From assembly GCF_001594015.1 (NCBI RefSeq), contig NZ_LTBC01000014.1, positions 1 to 64,000 on the forward strand: a stretch of DNA of 64,000 bases. Reading direction: 5' to 3'. The notes under the pieces were generated by a model. That model was not told the origin of the DNA and ran no database searches. It was given only the letters and a program-made list of their open reading frames with translations. The translations under genes and the position numbers were made by a program. Each line of letters opens with the position of its first letter. The stretch's first letter is position 1. The DNA is from Moorella mulderi DSM 14980 (lineage in GTDB: Bacteria > Bacillota > DSM-521 > Neomoorellales > Neomoorellaceae). Shown piece by piece: positions 25,966-34,393 of the stretch.

Positions 25966-25980
25966 AAGCTCTCCCTCCTT

Positions 25981-26667
25981 TTACTTCCGCGGTCCTGTGG
26001 GCGGCAGGTAAAAGACCTTGGGCTTTGTACCCAGTTCTTCTTTCAGCCTTAGGGCCTGTCGTTGCCGCACCAGGCGGCTTACCTCCGACCTGGGGTCATC
26101 GAGGTCGCCAAAGAAGCGGGCCCCGGCAGGGCAAGCCTGAACACAAATAGGTGGATCTCCCTTATCGGTATACTGCACGCAGAAAGTACATTTCTCCACA
26201 ATACCTTTAGGACGATCCGGCGTGTAGACCAGGCGCCCCCTTTTATCCCGGTGCTCGAAGGGATACCCGTAATCATAGCCCGGCATGTAACCGGCTTTCT
26301 CTTTGGCTTTTCTGGCGTCTTCCCAATTAAACTGGCGCACGCCATAGGGACAGGCGGCCATACAGTAACGGCAGCCGATGCAGCGCTCGTAGTCAACCAA
26401 CACCCGGCCCTGTTCGTCGGTATAAGTCGCCCCAACCGGGCAGACCTTTTCGCAGGGAGCGTTCTCGCACATCTGGCAAGATACGGGTAAAAAGTACATC
26501 TGCGCTTCCCCGTCTTTAGCGAGGGGGATCTGATGCTCCTTACTTCCCGGTGTAAATACCCGGTTCCACCAGGTGCCCGGCGGTTGCGAATTATGCTCTT
26601 TACAGACCACCGCGCAGGTACGGCAGCCGATACAGCGGTCCAGGTCGATGACCATTCCCAGCTTCAT
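25981..26667 (-). CDS. Four-cluster ferredoxin subunit of the molybdoenzyme
   Basis: This 228-residue DmsB/PsrB-type subunit has four Cys groups: CIGCRTCAVVC, CENAPCEKVCPVGAT, CIGCRYCMAACPYGVR and CTFCVQ...CVQACPAGA. It transfers electrons between the catalytic subunit and the NrfD anchor on the outer side of the membrane. It has no Tat signal of its own, as is usual for hitch-hiker subunits. Its ATG overlaps the catalytic gene's stop (TAATG). Confidence 0.92.
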   Translation of the reverse strand: MKLGMVIDLDRCIGCRTCAVVCKEHNSQPPGTWWNRVFTPGSKEHQIPLAKDGEAQMYFLPVSCQMCENAPCEKVCPVGATYTDEQGRVLVDYERCIGCRYCMAACPYGVRQFNWEDARKAKEKAGYMPGYDYGYPFEHRDKRGRLVYTPDRPKGIVEKCTFCVQYTDKGDPPICVQACPAGARFFGDLDDPRSEVSRLVRQRQALRLKEELGTKPKVFYLPPTGPRK

Positions 26668-29246
26668 TACACCTCACCTGCCTTTCGTACGTCGCAGAGG
26701 GCTTCGTTCCAGGCTGTATTGGGGGCCCATATCCCGGGTACAAAGTAGACCTCATGGGTGGGCTTGATAAAGGGATAGGTTAATGAGTTATAAGAATCTC
26801 CTTTGAGATAGCGGCTCCACCAGCCCTGCTCAAAGACGATGATTTTCCTCCCCTGGCCGGGATCCAGGACGGCATAGCCTCTAACCTTGCCGCGGTCATT
26901 GTAAACTTCGACCAGGTCTCCCTCTTTAATCCCTTTTTCAGCCGCGTCCTCAGGGTTTAAGAAAACCTTTGGCCTATTATCCTGCAGCTCGTTCATCCAG
27001 ATATTATTGGAGTGATTGGAGTGAATACGGTAAAGGGAGTTACGGGTAATGAAAGCAAACTGGTACTTGCCTTTGGTTCCCGGGTTTAAGGCATACTCGC
27101 TTTCTACAAAGGGCGGCTTGTGCACAGGCAAGGTTTCGCCGAGTTGCATAAAGGTATCCTCTTCCTTGTAAAATTCAATCCTGCCGCTTTTAACAAATTT
27201 AGCTGTAGCTTCAATTGCCGCCGGCCGGCTAACCGGGGGGAAGGGTTTTTTAAACTGCACTTGCTCGTAAAAGGGGATCTGGCGATTCCCCGGTACCTCT
27301 GATTTCAGCCGCACCGGGCCTTTCTTAAGCTGCTCCAGGGTAATCCCGGCCACCGGCGGGCCGCCGGTTTTAAGGAGCAGTTCTATTACCTTTTCGGCCG
27401 CCATATTCTCATCAAGGCCAGGAAAAAAGTGTTTCTCAAAGTCGGGGTTAAGCCTCCTAGCAATCTCCCTGGCAATCCAAAGTTCGGATTTCGATTCGTA
27501 CAGAGGTTTAATGGCCGGCTGCTGCAACTGTATATAAGGGTGTAAAGGTGTGGTTGTCAGCTCGGTCTTTTCATACCAGCTGGCTACCGGGAATACTACG
27601 TCGCTATAAAGACAGCTGGTGGTCATCTGGTGGTCCAGGCCGACGATAAATTCTATTTCTCCCCTGGCTGCCATTTGCCGTAAACGGTCGGCCATATTAT
27701 GCTGGTCGAAAGGGTTACCCCAGCCAAATATCAGTGCCTTCACCCCATTCTTGGGCCATTGGGCTTTCATACCCTTAGTGGGACCATGCAGGATATAGAG
27801 CCAAGGAAGCCACCTGGCCGGCTTAGGGAACCACCATTCTTTAACATTAAACCGGATCTTGTACTGGCCGGCATAGGTGGAAATACCCGCACCCGGTTTA
27901 CCGATATTACCGGTCAGCACCGGCAACAGGGCCAGGGCGCGGCCCTTCAAGTCGCCGTGATACCACTGGTAGTTGCTGGCACCGTAGATGACGTGCAGTG
28001 GTTTCGTGGTCGCCATCTCCCGGGCCAGGCGGGCAACTGTATCCCCGGGTACACCGGTTTCTTGCTCTACATATGTCGGTGTGTAAGTGCTTAAGTGTTC
28101 CTTTAGCAACTGGAAGACCGGTTTGGCCTTTACCCTTTGGCCATTCTTCAATTCTACTTCAATTTCACCTTCCAGGATTACATTAAGGGGTAGTTCCAGT
28201 TTTTCCGGGTGTACCGCCAGGAACTGCCCATTGTAAGCGACAAATACATCCCGGTATGGCGGTATATCTGCCGGTTTGTCCAGACCTTTAACCTCTTCAG
28301 CTTTCAGGCGCTTTCTGGTATCCAGGCGAACCAAAAGTGGCATATCAGTAAAGGTTTTAATAAATTCTTCGTCATACAGCTTTTCCTCAATTATCACCCG
28401 GGCCATTCCTAAGGCTAGAGCCGCATCACTACTGGGTTTAAGCTGGATCCACTCATCCGCTTTAGCAGCAGTCGGGCAGTAGTTAGGGTCAAAAACAACA
28501 AGTTTAGCGCCGTTATTACGTGCTTTGATTAAGAAGTCAGAATCAATCAAGCGCGTTACCATAATATTGGAACCAAAAACAGCAATATAACGGGAATTGG
28601 CCCATTCAAGGGGTTCCAGTTCCTCTGATTGGACGCCAAAAGTCTGGGGCCAGAACATGGGCAGGTCGCCATTCTTATCATAAGGATGGTTCAAATTCCA
28701 TCCAGCCAGGGTAGAGAGAGCGATCCACGCTCCTTTCTGGACGTGGCCGGTCCCGCCTACCTGAAAGCTGAAACAAACAGTTTCCGGGCCGTATTTGGTG
28801 GCAATTTCCTGTAAGCGACCGGCCGTGTAATCCAGCGCTTCTTCCCAGGAAACCTCTCTGAATTCTCCTTTACCCCGTTCTCCCGTCCTGATGAGGGGTT
28901 TCTTGATCCGGTCAGGGCCATAAATAACGTTAATATAACTCAAACCCCTTAAACAACCCCGGGGACCGTACTCGGGCTCGGGATAATCATTGGTAGGAAA
29001 TAAGGCCTTTATTTGCCCGTCTACTACCATAGCCCTTATCCCGCAGGAAGAAGTACAGTTGGGCGAACAGGTGCTGCGAACGTATTTAACTTCTTTTAAT
29101 GGGGTTGGACTCCCCCCTGCCACAGCCTGGGAAATAAAATATTTACTTGTCCCCGCCGTACCCGCCAGGACGGCCGTCGCCGCCGACGCCTTTAAAAACT
29201 GGCGCCGGCTGAGCCTGAATTCTCGCTTCTCATTTTTGTCCTTCAT
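26667..29246 (-). CDS. Molybdopterin oxidoreductase catalytic subunit (Tat-exported)
   Basis: This 859-residue Mo-bis-PGD enzyme has a twin-arginine signal (RLSRRQFLKASAATAVLA) at about residues 11-28. The [4Fe-4S] site is CSPNCTSSCG plus a later Cys (GPRGCLRG). The segment GDLPMFWPQTFGVQ, followed by WANSRYIAVFGSN, resembles the Asp-ligand region of NarG-like (type II DMSO reductase) enzymes. The Asp of GDLP is the candidate Mo ligand. ATG 29246 follows GGAGGTGA. The upstream GTG at 29267 has no site. The partner subunits are DmsB- and NrfD-like. Substrate may be selenate, thiosulfate, tetrathionate, DMSO-like or another oxyanion. This is undetermined. Confidence 0.85.
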   Translation of the reverse strand: MKDKNEKREFRLSRRQFLKASAATAVLAGTAGTSKYFISQAVAGGSPTPLKEVKYVRSTCSPNCTSSCGIRAMVVDGQIKALFPTNDYPEPEYGPRGCLRGLSYINVIYGPDRIKKPLIRTGERGKGEFREVSWEEALDYTAGRLQEIATKYGPETVCFSFQVGGTGHVQKGAWIALSTLAGWNLNHPYDKNGDLPMFWPQTFGVQSEELEPLEWANSRYIAVFGSNIMVTRLIDSDFLIKARNNGAKLVVFDPNYCPTAAKADEWIQLKPSSDAALALGMARVIIEEKLYDEEFIKTFTDMPLLVRLDTRKRLKAEEVKGLDKPADIPPYRDVFVAYNGQFLAVHPEKLELPLNVILEGEIEVELKNGQRVKAKPVFQLLKEHLSTYTPTYVEQETGVPGDTVARLAREMATTKPLHVIYGASNYQWYHGDLKGRALALLPVLTGNIGKPGAGISTYAGQYKIRFNVKEWWFPKPARWLPWLYILHGPTKGMKAQWPKNGVKALIFGWGNPFDQHNMADRLRQMAARGEIEFIVGLDHQMTTSCLYSDVVFPVASWYEKTELTTTPLHPYIQLQQPAIKPLYESKSELWIAREIARRLNPDFEKHFFPGLDENMAAEKVIELLLKTGGPPVAGITLEQLKKGPVRLKSEVPGNRQIPFYEQVQFKKPFPPVSRPAAIEATAKFVKSGRIEFYKEEDTFMQLGETLPVHKPPFVESEYALNPGTKGKYQFAFITRNSLYRIHSNHSNNIWMNELQDNRPKVFLNPEDAAEKGIKEGDLVEVYNDRGKVRGYAVLDPGQGRKIIVFEQGWWSRYLKGDSYNSLTYPFIKPTHEVYFVPGIWAPNTAWNEALCDVRKAGEV

Positions 29247-29386
29247 AACTTTGCCTGTCACCTCCACGGTACATTCCGGGACCCGCTTCCGGCATCCCCA
29301 ATAGTATTTCCGGTCATTTTTTGCCCCTCCACCGCCTTGTGAAAGTAGTTCATTTATACATTTTTTAATGCAAGTTTCATGCCAGC

Positions 29387-29420
29387 AAAAAAAAAGCCCC
29401 GGGGCGTGTTTTCCCGGGAC
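29387..29420 (-). terminator. Terminator after the nitrate reductase gene
   Basis: On the minus strand GTCCCGGG pairs with CCCCGGGGC-type arm over 8 bp (one G-U), 9-nt loop, followed by a run of nine Ts. Confidence 0.85.
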
Positions 29421-29456
29421 TTTTTACCGTCCTGAGCTGATGAGGTCTCTAAAATT

Positions 29457-31730
29457 TTATAATCCCTTTCTAGATTTATAGAAAATCCTCGTGCCGTTGC
29501 CCTTTTCACCCCGGCCCTCCTGCCCCGCACTTCCAGCTTGAAGTTTTTCAATCCGGCAGGCGCCGGCCTTGGCCATGGGCTGGCCGGAAAGGAGATCGAC
29601 GTTCCGGCCGGTGAGGTGGTTGGCCGCCTGGCGCCTTTCCCTCTCGCCGGGGTCCAGATCGCCAAAGTGGAAGGGGACAAAGACCTCCCCCGGCGCTACC
29701 ACCTCTGTAATCCTGGCCGGCACCTCAATCCAGCCCCGGCGGGACACCACCCGGACCAACTCGCCCTCAGCCACCTTTAAACGTGCCGCGTCTTGCGGGT
29801 TAATTTCCACATAGGCCCCGGGTACCAGGGCCTGGAGTTCCGGTATGCGCTTGGTCTTGGTCCGGGTGTGGTAATGTTCAATAATCCGGCCGGTATTGAG
29901 CCAGAAGGGAAATTCTCCGTCAGGTACTTCCGGCGGCGGTGTATAAGGAACAGCCCAGAGACGCGCCCTGCCCTCCGGGTGATTGAACTCACCGTAACCC
30001 TGGGCCTCTTCCGGCCTGGTAAAGAAGAAGCAGCCCGTATAAAGGCGGGACGTACCCCGGCCGCCCTCCGGGCAGGGCCACTGGACGCCCCCCAGGCGTT
30101 CCAGTAGGGCGTAATCCACCCCTGTCATGTCGTTGGGCCGGCCGCGGGTTAGCTCGCGCAACTCCCGGAAGGCATCCTCCGGCCCCGGCCAGGCAAAGAG
30201 CTCCCCGGCACCCAGGTAGCGGGCCACCTGGCTGATGATGGTCAGGTCGTCCCGGGCCTCTCCTGGGGGATTCACAGCGCGTCGGACGAGATTCAGCCGC
30301 CGCTCGGAATTGGTAATTATCCCGTCCTTTTCTCCCCACCCGGCACCGGGCAGGAAGATATCGGCAAAGGCCGCCGTCTCCATAGGATAAAAGATATCCT
30401 GGACAATCAAAAAGACCTTCTCCAGCTGGCGGCGGCTGAAACCCAGATCCGGCAGGGAGACGGCCGGGTTGGTGCCGATGACCCACAGGACCTTGAGCCT
30501 GCCGTCTTCCACCAGCTCCAGCATACGGTTGATATCATTGACCCGCCGGGGTAGCCGCTCTTCCGGGATACCCCAATAATCTGCCACCTGGCGGCGATGT
30601 TCAGGATTCTCCGGGTTGCGGAAACCGGGCAAAGAACCGCCGCCGCCAATCTCCCTCATGCTCAGGGCCGAGGCCTGGCCGGTCAGGGAAAAGGGGGCCG
30701 ACCCCGGCCGGCCGATTTTACCGGTTATCAGGTGCAGGGAGTTAATCAGAGTTACCGTATCAACCGCCTGGCTGCTCTGGTTTACCCCCTGGCAGAAGAC
30801 AGTCACGGCGCTGGGGGAGCGGCCGAAGAGGCGGGCGGCGGCCACAATATCCGCCGCCGGCACGCCGGTCAGCCCGGCCACCCGCTCCGGCGGGAAGGCG
30901 GCAGCGGCGCGGGCCAGTTCCTCAAAGCCAGTCGTCGCCCGCCGGATGAAGTCCCGGTCAAGCATGTCTTCCTTAATCAGAATATTAATCAAGCCATACA
31001 GCAAGGGGATGTTGCTGCCGCAGCGCAGCCGCAGGTGGAGATCGGCCACCCGGGCCGGCAGGGTAAGGCGCGGGTCGGCCACCACGATTTTAGCCCCGTT
31101 AAGTTTACGGTTGCGTAAAATCCGCTGCCAGAGCTGGGGGTGCATCTCCGCCGGGTTGGCGCCAAAGATAAAGATGAGGCTGCTCACATCCAGGTCTTCG
31201 TAGCAACCCGGCGGGGCATCAACGCCAAAGGAGCGGATATAGCCGCTTACCGTGGAGGCCATACAGAGCCGGGTATTGGCATCAATATTGGGCGTACCAA
31301 GGACGCCTTTAGCCAGCTTGTGGATGGCGTAGTATTCCTCCAGGGTCAGCTGCCCGCCGTGGTAAATGCCGGCGGCTTCCGGACCGCCGGCTGCCAGGGC
31401 TTCCCGGAGACGCTGCCCCACCTCCTCCAGGGCCCTTTCCCAGGTCACGGGGTGCATCTCCTTACCCCGGCGGCGGAGGGGTACCGTCGCCCGTTCCGGG
31501 TGGTGCAGGGTTTTCCACTCATAAAGGCCCTTGAGGCACAGGTGGCCTTTATTTACCGGCGCGGTGGTATCAGGTTTAACGGCCACTGCCCGGCCGTCTT
31601 TAACCCCCAGGTAGAGGCCGCAGCCGGTACCGCAATAACCGCAAGTAGTAGCCACCCACCGATCCACGGCTGCTTCCCCTTGGCCCTGGAACAGGCTAAC
31701 TATCCCCTGTTGTAACTCTGCCAGTGCCAT
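29457..31730 (-). CDS. NapA/NasC-like nitrate reductase catalytic subunit
   Basis: This 757-residue cytoplasmic molybdoenzyme has an N-terminal [4Fe-4S] site CGYCGTGCGLYLG plus a later Cys (NKGHLCLKG). The Cys Mo-ligand region is NTRLCMASTVSGYIRSFG, close to the NapA/NasC pattern. The C-terminal domain has TGRIIEHYHTRTKTKRIPEL. There is no Tat signal, flavin domain or second Cys pair, so it is a single-cluster NasC-type enzyme. I chose ATG 31730, which has GAGGG upstream. The frame is open to 31799, inside the regulator's end. Formate-dehydrogenase function is less likely, since the Mo ligand is Cys in a nitrate-type context. Confidence 0.8.
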   Translation of the reverse strand: MALAELQQGIVSLFQGQGEAAVDRWVATTCGYCGTGCGLYLGVKDGRAVAVKPDTTAPVNKGHLCLKGLYEWKTLHHPERATVPLRRRGKEMHPVTWERALEEVGQRLREALAAGGPEAAGIYHGGQLTLEEYYAIHKLAKGVLGTPNIDANTRLCMASTVSGYIRSFGVDAPPGCYEDLDVSSLIFIFGANPAEMHPQLWQRILRNRKLNGAKIVVADPRLTLPARVADLHLRLRCGSNIPLLYGLINILIKEDMLDRDFIRRATTGFEELARAAAAFPPERVAGLTGVPAADIVAAARLFGRSPSAVTVFCQGVNQSSQAVDTVTLINSLHLITGKIGRPGSAPFSLTGQASALSMREIGGGGSLPGFRNPENPEHRRQVADYWGIPEERLPRRVNDINRMLELVEDGRLKVLWVIGTNPAVSLPDLGFSRRQLEKVFLIVQDIFYPMETAAFADIFLPGAGWGEKDGIITNSERRLNLVRRAVNPPGEARDDLTIISQVARYLGAGELFAWPGPEDAFRELRELTRGRPNDMTGVDYALLERLGGVQWPCPEGGRGTSRLYTGCFFFTRPEEAQGYGEFNHPEGRARLWAVPYTPPPEVPDGEFPFWLNTGRIIEHYHTRTKTKRIPELQALVPGAYVEINPQDAARLKVAEGELVRVVSRRGWIEVPARITEVVAPGEVFVPFHFGDLDPGERERRQAANHLTGRNVDLLSGQPMAKAGACRIEKLQAGSAGQEGRGEKGNGTRIFYKSRKGL

Positions 31731-31795
31731 CAGCAATCCCTCGTTTATTGCCAGAAATTCGCCCCGGAAAACTCTGGGGTTTGTCCCGGAAAAGT

Positions 31796-33487
31796 TCACT
31801 CAATACTGTAGCGTTTTAATTTCTGGTACAGGCCGGAAGGATGGATGCCCAGGAGCTTTGCCGCCTCCTGCTTATTACCCCCGGCGGCCGCCAGGGCCCG
31901 CTGGATGGCTGCCCTTTCAGCTTCAGCAACGGCCTCCTTCAATTCCAGGCCTGCAGCTTTACCGCCCACCTGTTGCAGGTTCGCCGGCAAGTGCTCCCGG
32001 CGGATGATCTCTTCTCCCGGTTCCAGGAAATTAAAGGCATGCTCCAGGACGTTCTCCAGTTCGCGGACATTACCCGGCCAGGTATAGCGGTAAAAAAGCT
32101 CCTGCACCGCCGGGGCCAGGCCCCTGACAGCCATCCCATACCGGTTATTAAGGCGCTGGATAATGGCCGCCGTCAAAACCTGGATATCCTCCGGCCGCTC
32201 CCGCAGGGGCGGTATATGCAGGTTCACCACCGCCAGGCGGTAATAAAGGTCGCGGCGAAACTTGCCGGCCGCCTCCAGGGACAGGAGATCCTGGTTGGTG
32301 GCAGCAATAATCCTCACATCAACCTTGATGGTCCGGCGTCCCCCGACCCGTTCAAAGGCCCTTTCCTGCAGGACCCGCAGTAGTTTGGGCTGCATACTGA
32401 GGGGCAGGTCGCCGATTTCATCCAGGAAGATAGTGCCGCCGTCGGCCAGCTCAAACTTGCCGGGCCTGCCGCCCCGGGCCGCCCCGGTAAAGGCCCCTTC
32501 CTCGTAACCGAAAAGCTCGGCTTCGAGCAGGTTCTCCGGGATGGCGGCACAGTTTATTTTAATCAGGGGCTCATTACGGCGGGAACTGGCCCGGTGAATG
32601 GCCTGGGCCAGCAGTTCCTTCCCGGTACCACTCTCGCCGGTAATCAAAACGTTAGCCTCGCCCCGGGCCACCCGGGCCGCCAGTTTTTTCAGCTGCACCA
32701 CGGCCGGGCTCGTCCCCAGTATCCCCTGCCAGGCGTCCTGTTCCCCATGGAGGGACGCGAGTTCCTGCTGGTAAAAGAGGACCTTGCCCTCTAAAACCTG
32801 CAAGCGCCGGGAAATATCTTTTAGGCCTGCAGCGGCCAGGTCTTCAACTGCCATGGCCTTGCCAACCGCACCCAGGAGGTTGCCCGCGGCATCTTTGACA
32901 GGCATTTCCGACAATAGCAGTTTCTTGCCGGCATAATGGACCTCGTGACCGACTACCGGCCGGCCGGTAGCCAGGACCTCCCGCAGGCGGCTAAAGGTTA
33001 AAACATCTTCTATCTCCCGGCCTGTAAGGACATCAGCCCTCTGGCCGAGGAGTTCGGCATACATCTGGTTGATACTAACGATTACCCCCTGGCGGTTAAC
33101 CACTACCAGGTTGAGGGGAAAATCATCAAGGAGGGCGGCGTAGAGTTCATTAAGGGCCTGAAGGTAGGCTGCGTCCGGCTGTTCTTCCGTAAAAAGAACG
33201 AGGACTCCCCCCTGGCCGTCGGGGAAATAATCGACGCGGTAGTTTTTACCCCCGGCGGCAAAACAGGTTCCCTGGAGGGGGCGCCGGTGGGTAAAGACCT
33301 CGGCCAGGCGCGTCTCCGGGAAAACCTCCGTCAGCCGCCGGCCCTTTAAATCCCGGCCAGCCAGCCCCAGGATGGCGGCAGCCAGGGAGTTGGCCACCAG
33401 GATGTGACCGCCGGCGTCGACATAGATCATTCCCTGCTGCAGCGCATTAAAGGTTTCTCCCCAGAAATCCCTGGCAGTCCCGGCCAT
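31796..33487 (-). CDS. Sigma-54-dependent activator with two PAS-like domains
   Basis: This 563-residue enhancer-binding protein has an N-terminal PAS (about 10-70) and a second PAS (about 105-215). A short coiled coil (about 220-245) follows. The AAA+ domain has GESGTGKELLAQ, YEEGAFTGAARGG (the sigma-54 contact loop) and GGTIFLDEIGDLP. A Fis-type C-terminal HTH (NKQEAAKLLGIHPSGLYQKL) completes it. It lies 65 nt upstream of the nitrate reductase gene on the same strand, so the two may be co-expressed. A target with a -24/-12 promoter was not found in the local intergenic sequence. Confidence 0.92.
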   Translation of the reverse strand: MAGTARDFWGETFNALQQGMIYVDAGGHILVANSLAAAILGLAGRDLKGRRLTEVFPETRLAEVFTHRRPLQGTCFAAGGKNYRVDYFPDGQGGVLVLFTEEQPDAAYLQALNELYAALLDDFPLNLVVVNRQGVIVSINQMYAELLGQRADVLTGREIEDVLTFSRLREVLATGRPVVGHEVHYAGKKLLLSEMPVKDAAGNLLGAVGKAMAVEDLAAAGLKDISRRLQVLEGKVLFYQQELASLHGEQDAWQGILGTSPAVVQLKKLAARVARGEANVLITGESGTGKELLAQAIHRASSRRNEPLIKINCAAIPENLLEAELFGYEEGAFTGAARGGRPGKFELADGGTIFLDEIGDLPLSMQPKLLRVLQERAFERVGGRRTIKVDVRIIAATNQDLLSLEAAGKFRRDLYYRLAVVNLHIPPLRERPEDIQVLTAAIIQRLNNRYGMAVRGLAPAVQELFYRYTWPGNVRELENVLEHAFNFLEPGEEIIRREHLPANLQQVGGKAAGLELKEAVAEAERAAIQRALAAAGGNKQEAAKLLGIHPSGLYQKLKRYSIE

Positions 33488-33612
33488 TATTCTCCCCTCC
33501 CTGTATGGTCAGCCTTGTTCTCTCATTATGTTAACATTTCGTTCCCCTGACTGCAATCCGGCCAGGCATTCCTCCCCTTATGAGCAGTGCACAGCATTCC
33601 ATATCTTCCAAC

Positions 33613-34305
33613 CTACCGCAAGGCAAAATAAAGTAGAAGAATCATAATGGTATTCCAGGTAGCATGGGCAACGATGGGGGTAAGGATATTTCCTGTCCGC
33701 TCATAAAGGTAAGCCAGGCCCATGCCGCCGAGAGCAAGGGGCAAGAAACGCACCAGGTCCAGGTGCAGGAGGGCGAAGATCAGGCCGCTCCCCAGAAGGC
33801 CCCTGCCGAAGCCGTAGCGGGCTTTGAGGACCGGGAAGAGAAACCCCCGGAAATAAAGTTCTTCCGTAACGGGAGCCAGAAAAGCACCGAGAAATAGCGG
33901 TATAGCCAGGTCACGGGGCTGCCGGGCGTTGATGACCAGTTCGGTAAAGGGCTGGGGGGCCTGGTCGGGTAAAAAGAACTGTAACAGGCTGCCGACAATA
34001 ACTACCAGTAAAAATAAAACCAGGCCGCCTCCCACGCCTGAAGCTATGGCCCGGACCAAAGAAGCGGCTTTTAAACCCACAACTTCCAATCCCAGGCCGT
34101 TTTTCTTGCGCACGAAATAATGCAGTCCCCCCAGGACGGCCGCCCCCTGGGCCAGTCCCACCAGCAGGTAACGGTAGGCCAGGGGTAACCAGGAAGCAAA
34201 GAACCGGACCATTAACGCCGTACCATAACCTGCCGCCAGCATCCCCAGTAATACCAGAAGACACTGCCGTAAATTCCAGGGTATTTTCTCCGTTTCTCCT
34301 GTCAT
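33613..34305 (-). CDS. CPBP-family intramembrane metalloprotease
   Basis: This 230-residue multi-pass protein carries the three CPBP (Abi/CAAX) motifs: EELYFRG (EE and R), ALLHLD (His) and AHATWN (His and Asn), in the C-terminal half. Hydrophobic segments cover most of the chain. Members process prenylated or signal-like substrates or act in bacteriocin immunity. The role here is unknown. ATG 34305 was chosen because GAGGTG lies 6 nt upstream. A GTG three codons earlier is an alternative. Confidence 0.85.
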   Translation of the reverse strand: MTGETEKIPWNLRQCLLVLLGMLAAGYGTALMVRFFASWLPLAYRYLLVGLAQGAAVLGGLHYFVRKKNGLGLEVVGLKAASLVRAIASGVGGGLVLFLLVVIVGSLLQFFLPDQAPQPFTELVINARQPRDLAIPLFLGAFLAPVTEELYFRGFLFPVLKARYGFGRGLLGSGLIFALLHLDLVRFLPLALGGMGLAYLYERTGNILTPIVAHATWNTIMILLLYFALR

Positions 34306-34393
34306 CTTTTCCACCTCGTTGAGCCTTTAACTGAAGGGGCCTTACGGCCTAAATATATAATAACCCCGGCTGTTTGAAAAGCCTTAATAGAAA

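Noticed and set aside
31731-31795. Sigma-54 promoter between the activator and nitrate reductase genes
   Set aside because: A TGGCA and a later TTGC are present, but their spacing is about 18 nt instead of the required 12.
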